Shown here: positions 18,296 through 26,197 of the stretch, piece by piece
How positions within the stretch are numbered: position 1 is the first letter of the stretch
Layout: each line of letters opens with the position of its first letter
Source: Terriglobia bacterium
GTDB taxonomy: Bacteria; Acidobacteriota; Terriglobia; JAJPHL01
Assembly: GCA_021325275.1 (NCBI GenBank)
Contig: JAJPHL010000061.1
Location: 1-47,124, forward strand
Direction of reading: 5' to 3'
Length of the DNA: 47,124 nucleotides
The notes under the pieces: model-generated
Databases searched by the model: none
The model's input: only the letters and a program-made list of their open reading frames with translations
Told to the model about the DNA's origin: nothing
Position numbers and translations under genes: made by a program

Positions 18296-19003
18296 ATGGC
18301 AAAACTGAAAGTCGGCGTACCTTTATACCCAAATTTCGATTCGTTGGATGTTTGCGGACCATATCAAACATTCACGTATGCCAACATGGATTGCTTCATC
18401 ATCGGGCCGGATACGACCAACGTTGTGACGTCCTTTGAAGGCGTGTCGATCCGGCCGAACCAGGCGTTCGACGGCTGCCCGCAAATGGATGTGCTTTTCG
18501 TACCGGGAGGATCGAATCCCGTCGAAGATGTGATTCTCAAAGGACAGCCGGGAAACAACAGCTACTTGGATTTCCTGGCGAAGCAAGCGAAGTGCGCGAC
18601 GTGGGTCTGTTCCGTCTGCACCGGATCGCTGCTCCTGGCGGCCGCGGGGCAGCTCAACGACTATACCTGCACCACGCATTGGGTCTTCAAAGACGTGTTG
18701 CGCCTCTTCAAGTGTCAGGTGGTGGACGACTATCGGCGATACGTTCGCAGCGGAAACCGCATCACCGGCGGCGGAATTGCCTCGGGACTCGACGAGTCCT
18801 TTTACATCGTGAGCGTGATTTTCGGAATCGATGTGGCGCGGATGTGCCAACTCAAGATGCAGTATCGGCCCGATCCAATCATTCACTGCGGCGATCCTGG
18901 CGACATCGATATTCGCGATAATCCGGGCATGGTGCAACAAGTGCTGTCGGAATGGGGAGCGGATGAAGCGCGTAAGGCCGTCGCCCAATGGTTGGCGAAG
19001 TAA
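18296..19003 (+). CDS. DJ-1/PfpI family protein, isonitrile hydratase-like
   Basis: This is a 235-residue cytoplasmic protein with a strong ribosome binding site (ACAGGAGGA, about 18281-18289), which sets the start at 18296. The glutamine-amidotransferase-like fold is shown by DVLFVPGGSNPV (about 65-75), the nucleophile elbow WVCSVCTGSLLLAAAG with Cys at about 108, and CTTHWVFKDVLRLF just after. The Cys followed later by TTHW matches the AraC-like DJ-1 subgroup that includes isonitrile hydratase (InhA), which converts isonitriles to N-formamides. The conserved GGGIASGLDESFYIV helix follows near residue 165. No AraC DNA-binding domain is attached. Activity on an isonitrile is inference. Confidence 0.85.
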   Translation: MAKLKVGVPLYPNFDSLDVCGPYQTFTYANMDCFIIGPDTTNVVTSFEGVSIRPNQAFDGCPQMDVLFVPGGSNPVEDVILKGQPGNNSYLDFLAKQAKCATWVCSVCTGSLLLAAAGQLNDYTCTTHWVFKDVLRLFKCQVVDDYRRYVRSGNRITGGGIASGLDESFYIVSVIFGIDVARMCQLKMQYRPDPIIHCGDPGDIDIRDNPGMVQQVLSEWGADEARKAVAQWLAK

Positions 19004-19114
19004 AATACGTCTTCGCGCCGCCTGAAGTTAATTCGCAAAAAAATCACGAATCCGAATAGATTTTCGGACTTGTAAAGGTTATACTGCGGCCATTCTGCTC
19101 AGGGGATATCCACA

Positions 19115-20725
19115 ATGACCACGACAAACTCAATGATCACACGCCGCCGATTCGTTTCGACGGCGGCCATGGCTGCGGGAGCCGTGACGCTTCCGCTGGG
19201 ACGCGCTTTCGCGCAAGGCAAAGCGAAATACACGCGGTACAACGCCACGAGTCCCGGTGGGCTGGCGGCGCTGGCCACTTACGCCAAGGGCGTGGAGGCC
19301 ATGCTGAAGTTGCCGGCCACCGATCCGCACAACTGGTTCCGCAACGCCTTCGTCCATCTCATGGATTGCCCGCACGGCAACTGGTGGTTCTACGTCTGGC
19401 ATCGCGGATATCTCGGATATTTCGAACAAACCATCCGCGCGCTCACCGGCGACAATAATTTCGCGATTCCCTACTGGGACTGGACCGCGCTTCCCCAGAT
19501 TCCCGATCCCATGTTCGATGGCCCGCTGAATCCGCAGAGCAAGTTTTTCGAGCCGTACACTTTCAACATCGCGGTTTTCAATTCGTTCATCCAGCCGACC
19601 ATGACATCCTATTGGAACAGTCTGAGTCCCGCGCAACTCGCGCAACTGGCGCCCCGCGGATACACCTCGCCCGACACCATGTGGAACGACGTCAACGGCA
19701 ACGGTGTTTCCGGGAATATCAGTTTCGCTACCACGTGCGGATCGCGCTACTTGACGCGCGATAATCCGAAGCTGGACCCCGCCACGGCGAAAAACGCCGA
19801 GCCCTTGACACTCTACGGCGGCCTGGGCGCCACGGAGTTTTACAGCACGCAAAAATTCCTCAGCTTCAACAGCTTTAAGACCACATCCCATGGAACGCCG
19901 CCCGGCGGCAAGGGATCGTTTTTCTCCGTGCTGGAAGGGTTGCCGCACAATTCGATTCACAACTACATTGGCGGCTTCGGTCCGCTCGATCCGGGACCTT
20001 ACGGCAACATGACCAACAATCTGTCGCCGGTGGATCCGGTGTTCTTCCTTCATCATTCGAACATGGATCGCTTGTGGGATCTGTGGACGCGCAAACAGAA
20101 AAAACTGAACCTGCCGTATCAACCCGCGGATGCGGACAAAAAAGCGTACAACGACGAGCCGTTCCTGTTTTACGTCGATGCCAGCGGTAAATTCGTCGGC
20201 ACGGCGCACGCCGGCGATTACTTCGACACCGCTCGGTGGGATTACGAATACGAACCGGGTTCGGGCAGCGACATTCTGAATCCGCCGACCGCGCCTTCGC
20301 TGAAGCACGGGTTGCCGTTGCGCGGCATGCCGCACGGGAACGCGGCGATGGTCTCGGTGCCGTCCAGCGCGGTGAAGAGTCACTTGGCCGCTGGAGCAAC
20401 CGCGGCGACGTTGTTCCTGGAAATCACCTTGGCGCATCCCGGGCCCGGGAATGGACGCGAGTTCGATGTGTTTGTGGGCGCGCCCGCGAACGCCACGAAT
20501 CTCGGACCCGACAGTCCTTTCTTCGCGGGGACGATTGCATTCTTCGCGCATGGATCGCACACGATGGGCATGAACTCCGAGTCGACGTTCGTGCTTCCGC
20601 TGCCGGAATCGGCCGAGGCTTTCCATAATCTCTCGGCGGCGAACGCTGCGGTAAACGTGCGAGTGTTGCCGCGCGGCAAGGGCAAAGCGCCCGTTCTGAC
20701 ATCGGTGACGGTGGAGCGCCGATAA
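19115..20725 (+). CDS. Tat-exported tyrosinase-family copper oxidase
   Basis: This is a 536-residue type-3 copper protein. The leader MTTTNSMITRRRFVSTAAMAAG carries a twin-arginine motif and ends near ...GRAFAQG. The CuA site is the segment HLMDCPHGNWWFYVWHRGYLGYFE (from about residue 83); the CPH triplet could form the Cys-X-His thioether known from fungal tyrosinases. The CuB site is HNSIHNYIGG (about 285) plus DPVFFLHHSNMDRLW (about 310). PYWDW lies between. A C-terminal beta domain of about 170 residues follows, resembling the shielding domain of polyphenol oxidases. It would hydroxylate or oxidise phenols outside the cytoplasm. A small exported protein follows 20 bp downstream. Confidence 0.92.
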   Translation: MTTTNSMITRRRFVSTAAMAAGAVTLPLGRAFAQGKAKYTRYNATSPGGLAALATYAKGVEAMLKLPATDPHNWFRNAFVHLMDCPHGNWWFYVWHRGYLGYFEQTIRALTGDNNFAIPYWDWTALPQIPDPMFDGPLNPQSKFFEPYTFNIAVFNSFIQPTMTSYWNSLSPAQLAQLAPRGYTSPDTMWNDVNGNGVSGNISFATTCGSRYLTRDNPKLDPATAKNAEPLTLYGGLGATEFYSTQKFLSFNSFKTTSHGTPPGGKGSFFSVLEGLPHNSIHNYIGGFGPLDPGPYGNMTNNLSPVDPVFFLHHSNMDRLWDLWTRKQKKLNLPYQPADADKKAYNDEPFLFYVDASGKFVGTAHAGDYFDTARWDYEYEPGSGSDILNPPTAPSLKHGLPLRGMPHGNAAMVSVPSSAVKSHLAAGATAATLFLEITLAHPGPGNGREFDVFVGAPANATNLGPDSPFFAGTIAFFAHGSHTMGMNSESTFVLPLPESAEAFHNLSAANAAVNVRVLPRGKGKAPVLTSVTVERR

Positions 20726-20745
20726 GAAAAGGCGATAATAGATGT

Positions 20746-21135
20746 ATGCGGTTGATCGTAATCGCCGCGATGGCGCTGCTAATTCCCGCGCAATCTGCTC
20801 CGGCCGCCGGCGGACGAACCGTGGCGCTCGAGTTGCCTCATTCGCTGCGCGCCGGTGAGACGGTATTTGTGGAGATCACGACGGGAGTCCTCAAGCGCGG
20901 CGCGGAAATCCTCGTTCAGACGGAGAAGGGCGAGTTGCTCGGCAAAATCTCACCGTACGCCGTGCCCGCGGGACGAGAGTCCGGCACATATTCAATCCCG
21001 GTGCCGCGCGAGGCCGTTTCCAACCATCGCCTGTCGATCAAACTTTTTCTCTCCGAAGGGTCGAGCAAACGCGCGCCCACGGAGAAGGAAGTGAAAGAAA
21101 TTCACGTGCGCGTGAAGCCCGCCGAGCCAAAGTAG
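20746..21135 (+). CDS. Small exported protein following tyrosinase
   Basis: This is a 129-residue protein with a signal peptide (about 1-20, ...PAQSAPAAGG). The mature part of about 105 residues is predicted beta-rich (TVALELPHSLRAGETVFVEI, AEILVQTEKGELLGKI, GTYSIPVPREAV, RLSIKLFL) and looks like a single immunoglobulin-like or cupredoxin-like sandwich without Cys. I do not recognise a family. It starts 20 bp after the tyrosinase stop, so they are probably co-transcribed. Bacterial tyrosinases of the MelC type need a small helper protein (MelC1) for copper loading and export; this could play that part, but no His-rich copper site is visible. Confidence 0.7.
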   Translation: MRLIVIAAMALLIPAQSAPAAGGRTVALELPHSLRAGETVFVEITTGVLKRGAEILVQTEKGELLGKISPYAVPAGRESGTYSIPVPREAVSNHRLSIKLFLSEGSSKRAPTEKEVKEIHVRVKPAEPK

Positions 21136-21140
21136 GCGGC

Positions 21141-21314
21141 TCAACGAGGTGGAGCGATCGTGGGAATGAGACCTCTGCCGTTGCGGCGATACACGGAGAA
21201 ATCGTCGCGGTCAACCGCGATGACTTGCGAGTCGCGATGTAGTTCGGTCATGCGGACGATGCAAGCGTCCGCGAGATCCATGTCCCGGTTCTGGGAATCG
21301 ACATATTGTCGAAA
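21141..21314 (-). pseudogene. C-terminal remnant of a PIN-domain toxin-like gene
   Basis: Read on the minus strand, about 57 codons end in TGA at 21141-21143 and are preceded by an in-frame TAG (21315-21317). The residues include QYVDSQNRDMDLADACIV, then VIAVDRDDFSVYRRNGRG. This is the closing part of a PIN-domain ribonuclease: the conserved DLADA acidic pair and the VDRDDF-VYR motif are clear. The N-terminal two thirds, including the first catalytic Asp, are missing, and no partner antitoxin gene is seen. It is therefore most likely a decayed VapC-like gene. The fragment lies convergent to the small exported protein gene. Confidence 0.75.
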
Positions 21315-21382
21315 CTAGCCGGGACAGGCCGCTGCGCACGTTCTCAACGAAAAGCGTCAAACGTCCGGACAAATCCCGCCGC

Positions 21383-22600
21383 CTATGGTTTCAGGTCAAA
21401 TGCCTTGATCGTCTTGCGATCCCGCGCGTAGAGCGTTGATCCGGCGAGCGTCGGCGGCGTCCACGATTGGCCGTCGAAGATTTGGGCCTTCGCTTCGATT
21501 TTCAGTCCGCTGCCGCCGTCGGTGGCGAGCATCAAATTGCCGTCTTCATCGAGGAGAATCAAGTGATCGCCCACGCGCAGCATCTCGGCGCGTCCCACTG
21601 CGCGATCCTGCCACGCGACTTTGCCGGTCTTGAGGTCCAGCGCCGTGAAGACCGCCGTCAGGTCGCCGCTCGATCCGTAGAAACGGTCGCCGAGACGCAT
21701 CGCGTTCGTGAAATGAATGCGCAAACGCCGGCTGTACCACTGTTCTTCCGCTTTCGTCTTGCTGAGTTTTAGCAAACGGCTTCCACCTGTGTACGCGGAC
21801 GAAAGAAATAGCAGATTTTCGTCGGCACTGTAGATCGGCAACGCAACATTTAATCCAAATTCCGTCTCGTGCGGGAAACTCCACAACACTTTGCCGTTCT
21901 TGGGATCGAGCGCGACGATGTCTTTATACAAGAACGCCAGCACTTGTTCTTCACCGCCGTTGCGGATCAGCACCGGCGACGACGTCGAGTTCTCGAAGCC
22001 CGGCGTGCGCCAAACAATCTCGCCATCCGATTGCCGGAACGCGACCACCGATTCGTCCTTGCCACCGATCATCATGATGATCGTGTCGCCGTAAGCCAGC
22101 GGACTACAAGCATATCCATTGTCGCGGAGAGTCCCGTGATACTCGCCGATCACGTCGTGCATCCAAATCGCTTTGCCGGTTTCGCGGTCGAGCGCGTGGA
22201 GCATCCCGGTGGTGCCGGCAATGAAAACGCGGTCCGCGGTCACTAGGGGCGTGGCGTGCGGGCCGGGACCGGCCGAAAAAGTGTAGCCTTTCGTCGGCGC
22301 GTTGTAAGGAAACTCCCACAGGGTCTTGCCTGTGGCCGCGTCCAGGGCGATGGCGATTTCCTGATCGCCCTTGCGATACATCGTGTACAGCTTGCCGGCG
22401 TACAGCGAGATCGCCGAATAGCCTTCGCCCAGCGGGCGGCTCCAGATTTCACGCGGACCCTTGGCGTTCCACGGCGCTGGAACCGGCGCGTCGACCACGA
22501 AGTTGCGATGCGGTCCGCCGAACTGTGGCCAGTCGGAGGATTGCGCCGCAGCCAGTCCGCTTAGCAAAAACAGCGCGGCAAGGGCGGCACGATTTCTCAT
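21383..22600 (-). CDS. Exported PQQ-like beta-propeller protein
   Basis: This is a 405-residue protein with a signal peptide (about 1-19, ...GLAAAQSSDWPQFGG). It has repeated propeller blades with the pattern A-LD--TGK-LW: IALDAATGKTLWEF (about 80), ALDRETGKAIWMH (about 135), ALDPKNGKVLWSF (about 230) and ALDLKTGKVAWQD (about 320). The opening SSDWPQFGGPHRN is the usual start of secreted PQQ_2-repeat proteins in acidobacteria and planctomycetes. It lacks the Asp-rich dehydrogenase segment, so it is probably a BamB-like scaffold or binding protein and not an enzyme. Its ATG overlaps the stop of the YHS-domain gene by 4 bp, so both are in one operon. Confidence 0.85.
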   Translation of the reverse strand: MRNRAALAALFLLSGLAAAQSSDWPQFGGPHRNFVVDAPVPAPWNAKGPREIWSRPLGEGYSAISLYAGKLYTMYRKGDQEIAIALDAATGKTLWEFPYNAPTKGYTFSAGPGPHATPLVTADRVFIAGTTGMLHALDRETGKAIWMHDVIGEYHGTLRDNGYACSPLAYGDTIIMMIGGKDESVVAFRQSDGEIVWRTPGFENSTSSPVLIRNGGEEQVLAFLYKDIVALDPKNGKVLWSFPHETEFGLNVALPIYSADENLLFLSSAYTGGSRLLKLSKTKAEEQWYSRRLRIHFTNAMRLGDRFYGSSGDLTAVFTALDLKTGKVAWQDRAVGRAEMLRVGDHLILLDEDGNLMLATDGGSGLKIEAKAQIFDGQSWTPPTLAGSTLYARDRKTIKAFDLKP

Positions 22601-23634
22601 GGCCTCGCCAGCGGCTTCTCGAATACCGCAGGCGCGATCTTGGGATTCAGCGCGATCGCGGTGATCACGATCGACTGCGCGTGCCCCGTATCTTGGTCGA
22701 CAATCTGCGTGACCTTATACGGCAGCATCAAGTTGTCTGTCTTGCGAAAATCCGAATACTGAAATTCGATGTTGCCAAAACCCGCGGCTCCGGCGCGACC
22801 GTAATAACGGAGCGCGGCCACGTTGCCGGTTTGCGGATCCAAAACCAGCGTCGAGCGATCGCCCATCCACTCGACGTCCACGGCGTTGGCGTCATGCGCC
22901 GCGGCGCGGAATCCCGGCTTGTTGCGCGCTCGCAAAAGCGCCAGCGGATCGCGGCCGATCTCATGCAACAGGTCCGCGACCGCTTCGGCGGACAAGTCAC
23001 GCGCGCCACCGGGCGTGATCATGAATCCAGCGCCGTCCGCGATGGTTTGGGTAACATGGATCTTCTCGCTGAACGTGCGCTCGACATGGAAGCGATTCGG
23101 ATACGCGATCGTTCGCACTTCCTTGTTGCGCTCGCGCGTTTCCTGATAGACCGCAACTCCGTCGACCGCGCTCGCTCCGCCCATCGCGTTCACGGCGCGA
23201 TCCAACAGTTTCTTCGCGGCGGCAGCGGATGCGGGCGAGGATTCCAGCGGCTTGAGTTTCGGCTGTTTCGCTTCCAGGTATTTCTCAGGCGTGGCCATAA
23301 ACGCCTTGTGACAATCGCTGCTGCCGAAGACGTAGATCTTGCCTTCGTAAACGTAGTACGTATCCGCGTCGCCGCCGGTCTGCGGACCCATTCGCGCGCA
23401 CGTGCCGCCCAGTTGGATCTCGTATCGCGACGGATCTTTCTCGAACGCCGCTTTGTTTTCGGCATTCGCGAACGTGTATCGAAAGCGTCCGCGAATCACG
23501 GAAAACTTCTTGTCACCGTCCTCCTGGCGCCCCTGCACCAGCGCGACAGGATCCAATCCTTCCAGGGGAATTACGGGCGCTTGCGCCGCCGCCAGCGCCG
23601 CCGCCGCCAAAATCAGCATCAGTCGTTTCATCAA
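22597..23634 (-). CDS. Exported YHS-domain protein with LolA-like C-terminal half
   Basis: This 345-residue protein has a signal peptide (about 1-18). Residues about 20-125 look like a YHS-type domain: LDPVALVQGRQEDGDKKFSV, RYTFANAENKAAFEKDPSRY, then Cys residues (GGTCARMGP, GSSDCHKAFMATPEKYL) that could bind metal. Residues about 135-345 resemble the outer membrane lipoprotein-sorting (LolA-like) beta fold common in acidobacteria (RAVNAMGGASAVDGV, STLVLDPQTGNVAALRYY, NLMLPYKVTQI). YHS domains are linked to copper or other metal handling in several families. It starts the operon with the beta-propeller gene. The combined architecture suggests a periplasmic metal or lipid carrier, but the function is not known. 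Confidence 0.75.
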   Translation of the reverse strand: MMKRLMLILAAAALAAAQAPVIPLEGLDPVALVQGRQEDGDKKFSVIRGRFRYTFANAENKAAFEKDPSRYEIQLGGTCARMGPQTGGDADTYYVYEGKIYVFGSSDCHKAFMATPEKYLEAKQPKLKPLESSPASAAAAKKLLDRAVNAMGGASAVDGVAVYQETRERNKEVRTIAYPNRFHVERTFSEKIHVTQTIADGAGFMITPGGARDLSAEAVADLLHEIGRDPLALLRARNKPGFRAAAHDANAVDVEWMGDRSTLVLDPQTGNVAALRYYGRAGAAGFGNIEFQYSDFRKTDNLMLPYKVTQIVDQDTGHAQSIVITAIALNPKIAPAVFEKPLARP

Positions 23635-23747
23635 GAGATCCCTCCTCTAGCCACTCGACAAGAGCGTACCGCGACTCCTGTCGAATGCCAAGGGGAGAGA
23701 TGTAAAACGCTGTTAACGCGCGTCGGCCGTCCCGGAAGTTGTAGACT

Positions 23748-24029
23748 AGCGGGCTGTCTGCGAGTCGTCTACAGCATTCTTGGTCCTTAGGTGAAGAATC
23801 GAAAGTTCCGACGCCTGCTTGGTTCGTATCAGGGCACGGCTTCAGCCGTGCCGCACGCCGGCTCTCAAGTTCAGGGCTTTAGCCCCTGCGAATCGCAGGG
23901 GCTAAAGCCCACTTCTTTTTTGCGCGACGGTCGGCACGGCTGAAGCCGTGCCCTGATACAGAGCGCGACAAAACGAACGCGATCCATCCCGGACCGAAAG
24001 CGCTATAGACAACTCACAGACGACCCACT
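23748..24029. repeat. Palindromic dispersed repeat, family 1, copy B (complete, with inverted ends)
   Basis: This copy is complete. Its ends form an imperfect terminal inverted repeat: 23748-23775 and 24002-24029 match at 22 of 28 positions, all differences being transitions (consensus AGYGGGYYGTCTGYGAGT, then YGTCTAYAGC). Inside are hairpins at 23833-23852 (GGCACGGC/GCCGTGCC), 23874-23910 (18-bp stem, GGGCTTTAGC...) and 23933-23952 (the GGCACGGC hairpin again). Its left 200 bp match positions 1-191 in reverse orientation. The element fills most of the gap between the YHS-domain gene start and the glycosidase stop. It has MITE-like form with REP-like content. No coding sequence is inside. Confidence 0.85.
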
Positions 24030-24043
24030 GGTCCGCTCGCCCG

Positions 24044-26197
24044 TCAAGGCCGTCCGGCGATAACGATACGCAATCCCGCGCCGCTGCGATCCTCGATCGA
24101 CACGCGCACGTTTGGACCGGGCTTCGGCTGAACGGAAACATTGACCGTCGAGCCGTGCACGGTTTGCGAAATCGTCCAAGGACCAAAGCGCAATCCCGAG
24201 ACATCGGCCTTGGGCGCGGCGGTGTATCGCAGATGCAGTAAGGAATCGCTGGGCGCTTCCACCGATTCGAGACCGATGCGCGAGTCGTACAGCGTTTTCA
24301 AATAATAGATAGACGCAGCCATTTCGTCGGACTGGCCGCTGGGCAAGAGGCGCGACGGCAATCCGTCGTGCGGATCGAAATTCTCCCAAAGGGTCGCGCC
24401 GTGCTTGGCGCCTTCAAACATCATGCGCACCATGCGATCGCCCAATTCGTTGGCGATCGCGAACTCGCCGGAGCGGCGCAATCCTCCGTAGATGATCGCG
24501 TTCGAGAAAACCCACACGGGACCACGCCAATAGACCGACGAATAATCGGCGAGCTTGTCGCCGATGCGTTGGCCGGTCTCGGGCGATCCCGTGGTATTCG
24601 CGAACCACTTCGGCTTCATGAATTGCGGAGACTTCAGCGATACCGACGGCACCGGAAACGGTGTCCAAAACTCGGCGGGATCTTTCAGCCGTTCGATGAG
24701 GGCCGCGCGTTTCTCGCGCGGCAATTCCGGATCCCAGAGAGGAAATAGTCCTTGGATCGCGTACACCGGCACGCGCGACGCGCCTTTGAACGGAAAATAA
24801 AACTGGCCCGCGGGATCCCAGAAGCGATCCATTCGTGTGCGCCACGTTTTTTCTTGCGCGTCCCATTGGCGGGCGTCTTCCTCGCGACCCAAGACGCGAG
24901 CGATTTCGTGCAAGTATCCGGCGTCGGCGAAAAGCTCGACGACTAAATCGACGTGCGCGTCCGTTCCGTCGTCGAACGCCGGCGAATTGTCCATGCCGCT
25001 CTCATCCGGCTGCTTCCAAAACGGCAAACCATCCGGGCGCGTGCGATCTTTCTCGAACCAGCGATGCAGCGAGGCCAATTTCGGATAGACACGCTCCAGA
25101 AACGCGCGATCGCCATGGGCGATGTACAACTGATAAGCGGCCCAGGAGAGCAACGGCGGCTGAGAAATCGCCGAGCGGCCGTGCGGCGTGGTCCAATGAT
25201 CCACGAAACCGCTGGCGTCCTGCTGCGCCAACACCGCTTCGATCAAACGTCCGGCCCACACGGGATCACGGTATCGCAACACTTCTGAAACGAACGCCGC
25301 ATCCCACAACCACAGACCGTCGATTCCCCACGGCGCGCTCGTGCCCATGAAAAACGGATACGGAATGTTGCCCGCCGCGTTTTCCGCCAACGCGCGCAGA
25401 CGTTCCCACATGATCCGGTGAAACAAATTCATTGGCGCGTCGTGGAAATCGAAATTCGGAACGCGCGCGTAAAACTCCGTGGACTTGCGCGCACGCTCGT
25501 CGAGCAATCGATCGAACGGCGCGGTGGCGGCGGCTGAAGTCAGCGTGGATTCGGGACCGAAGCCGAGAGAAAACTCGATGACGCCGCCCGTGCCGCCTGG
25601 CGGCGACATGCGCCACGTGTAGGGAACGCCGTCGATCATCGTGTTCGCCTCCCGCGGTGCGGTATGGCGCTCGAAATCCTTCAAGTGACCCGTTTCATCC
25701 TCTTGAATTGCGCTGCCCATCAACGTAGCTTTCACGCCTGCGCCGGAGATTCGCAGGCGCGACCGCAACAAATGCGCGTTGACGGCCATCGTCGTTTGCG
25801 CCACGCGTACGCCGGCAAATGGCGAATACTCGATCGTCACGGCGTCCGACTGCATGCGCGTCATCCGCGCGCCGCCGACACCGGATGTGAACGGTGGGCA
25901 AAACTCCTGCCCGTTTTTTGCAAAGCAAACGTACGCGGCGATCGCGGGTCCAAAGCGCACAATGCCCATCGCGCCCGTGACCAACCCATTCGAACGCCAC
26001 TGGCCGGGGATTTTCTTTCCGCCGAAATCGGCGGCTTCAGGGTCGAAATCGAAGGCCGGATGAATTTCCGCAATCTCCGCGCCGCGATGCGCCGGATCGA
26101 CCGGAAGCGCGTAACTCGATACGTCGATTGCCTGCGCGGAAGCGCCGATCGTGAGTGCGAGGGCGACAATTGGAAAAACTCTCATCAGCTTGTTCAT
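24044..26197 (-). CDS. Exported glycoside hydrolase, trehalase/GH63-like (alpha/alpha six-hairpin) fold
   Basis: This is a 717-residue protein. Start 26197 gives a signal peptide (MNKLMRVFPIVALALTIGASAQA); the frame continues upstream but that part overlaps the previous gene. Residues about 290-680 are an alpha/alpha toroid: GIDGLWLWDAAFVSEVLRYRDP (about 345), RTRPDGLPFWKQPDESGMDNSP (about 450), YWRGPVWVFSNAIIYGGL (about 580) and HGATLWENFDPHDG (about 620). These match GH37/GH63/mannosylglycerate-hydrolase-like inverting glycosidases, with Asp in the SGMDNSP region and Glu in WENF as likely catalytic residues. An N-terminal beta domain precedes it. Start overlaps the stop of the RMD1 gene by 4 bp. 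Substrate unknown. Confidence 0.85.
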   Translation of the reverse strand: MNKLMRVFPIVALALTIGASAQAIDVSSYALPVDPAHRGAEIAEIHPAFDFDPEAADFGGKKIPGQWRSNGLVTGAMGIVRFGPAIAAYVCFAKNGQEFCPPFTSGVGGARMTRMQSDAVTIEYSPFAGVRVAQTTMAVNAHLLRSRLRISGAGVKATLMGSAIQEDETGHLKDFERHTAPREANTMIDGVPYTWRMSPPGGTGGVIEFSLGFGPESTLTSAAATAPFDRLLDERARKSTEFYARVPNFDFHDAPMNLFHRIMWERLRALAENAAGNIPYPFFMGTSAPWGIDGLWLWDAAFVSEVLRYRDPVWAGRLIEAVLAQQDASGFVDHWTTPHGRSAISQPPLLSWAAYQLYIAHGDRAFLERVYPKLASLHRWFEKDRTRPDGLPFWKQPDESGMDNSPAFDDGTDAHVDLVVELFADAGYLHEIARVLGREEDARQWDAQEKTWRTRMDRFWDPAGQFYFPFKGASRVPVYAIQGLFPLWDPELPREKRAALIERLKDPAEFWTPFPVPSVSLKSPQFMKPKWFANTTGSPETGQRIGDKLADYSSVYWRGPVWVFSNAIIYGGLRRSGEFAIANELGDRMVRMMFEGAKHGATLWENFDPHDGLPSRLLPSGQSDEMAASIYYLKTLYDSRIGLESVEAPSDSLLHLRYTAAPKADVSGLRFGPWTISQTVHGSTVNVSVQPKPGPNVRVSIEDRSGAGLRIVIAGRP

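Noticed and set aside
19050-19114. Possible sigma-70 promoter before tyrosinase (TTATACT near 19079-19085)
   Set aside because: The -10-like box is fair but no convincing -35 box lies at the right distance, so no promoter feature is listed.
19130-20626. 498-codon open frame antisense to the tyrosinase gene
   Set aside because: Arg/His/Glu-rich shadow of a GC-rich gene; the plus strand has the complete copper sites.
16264-21135. Calling the amine oxidase/DJ-1/tyrosinase stretch a biosynthetic gene cluster
   Set aside because: Genes are in different directions and no synthase, ligase or regulator is present; kept only as a possible functional link.
22525-23790. 421-codon plus-strand frame antisense to the YHS-domain gene
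   Set aside because: No domain pattern, Arg/Gln-rich; the minus strand has a signal peptide and overlaps its partner by 4 bp.
1-24029. Possible CRISPR or integron array from repeated hairpins
   Set aside because: Hairpins are few, unevenly spaced and have no unique spacers of equal length or associated cas or integrase genes.
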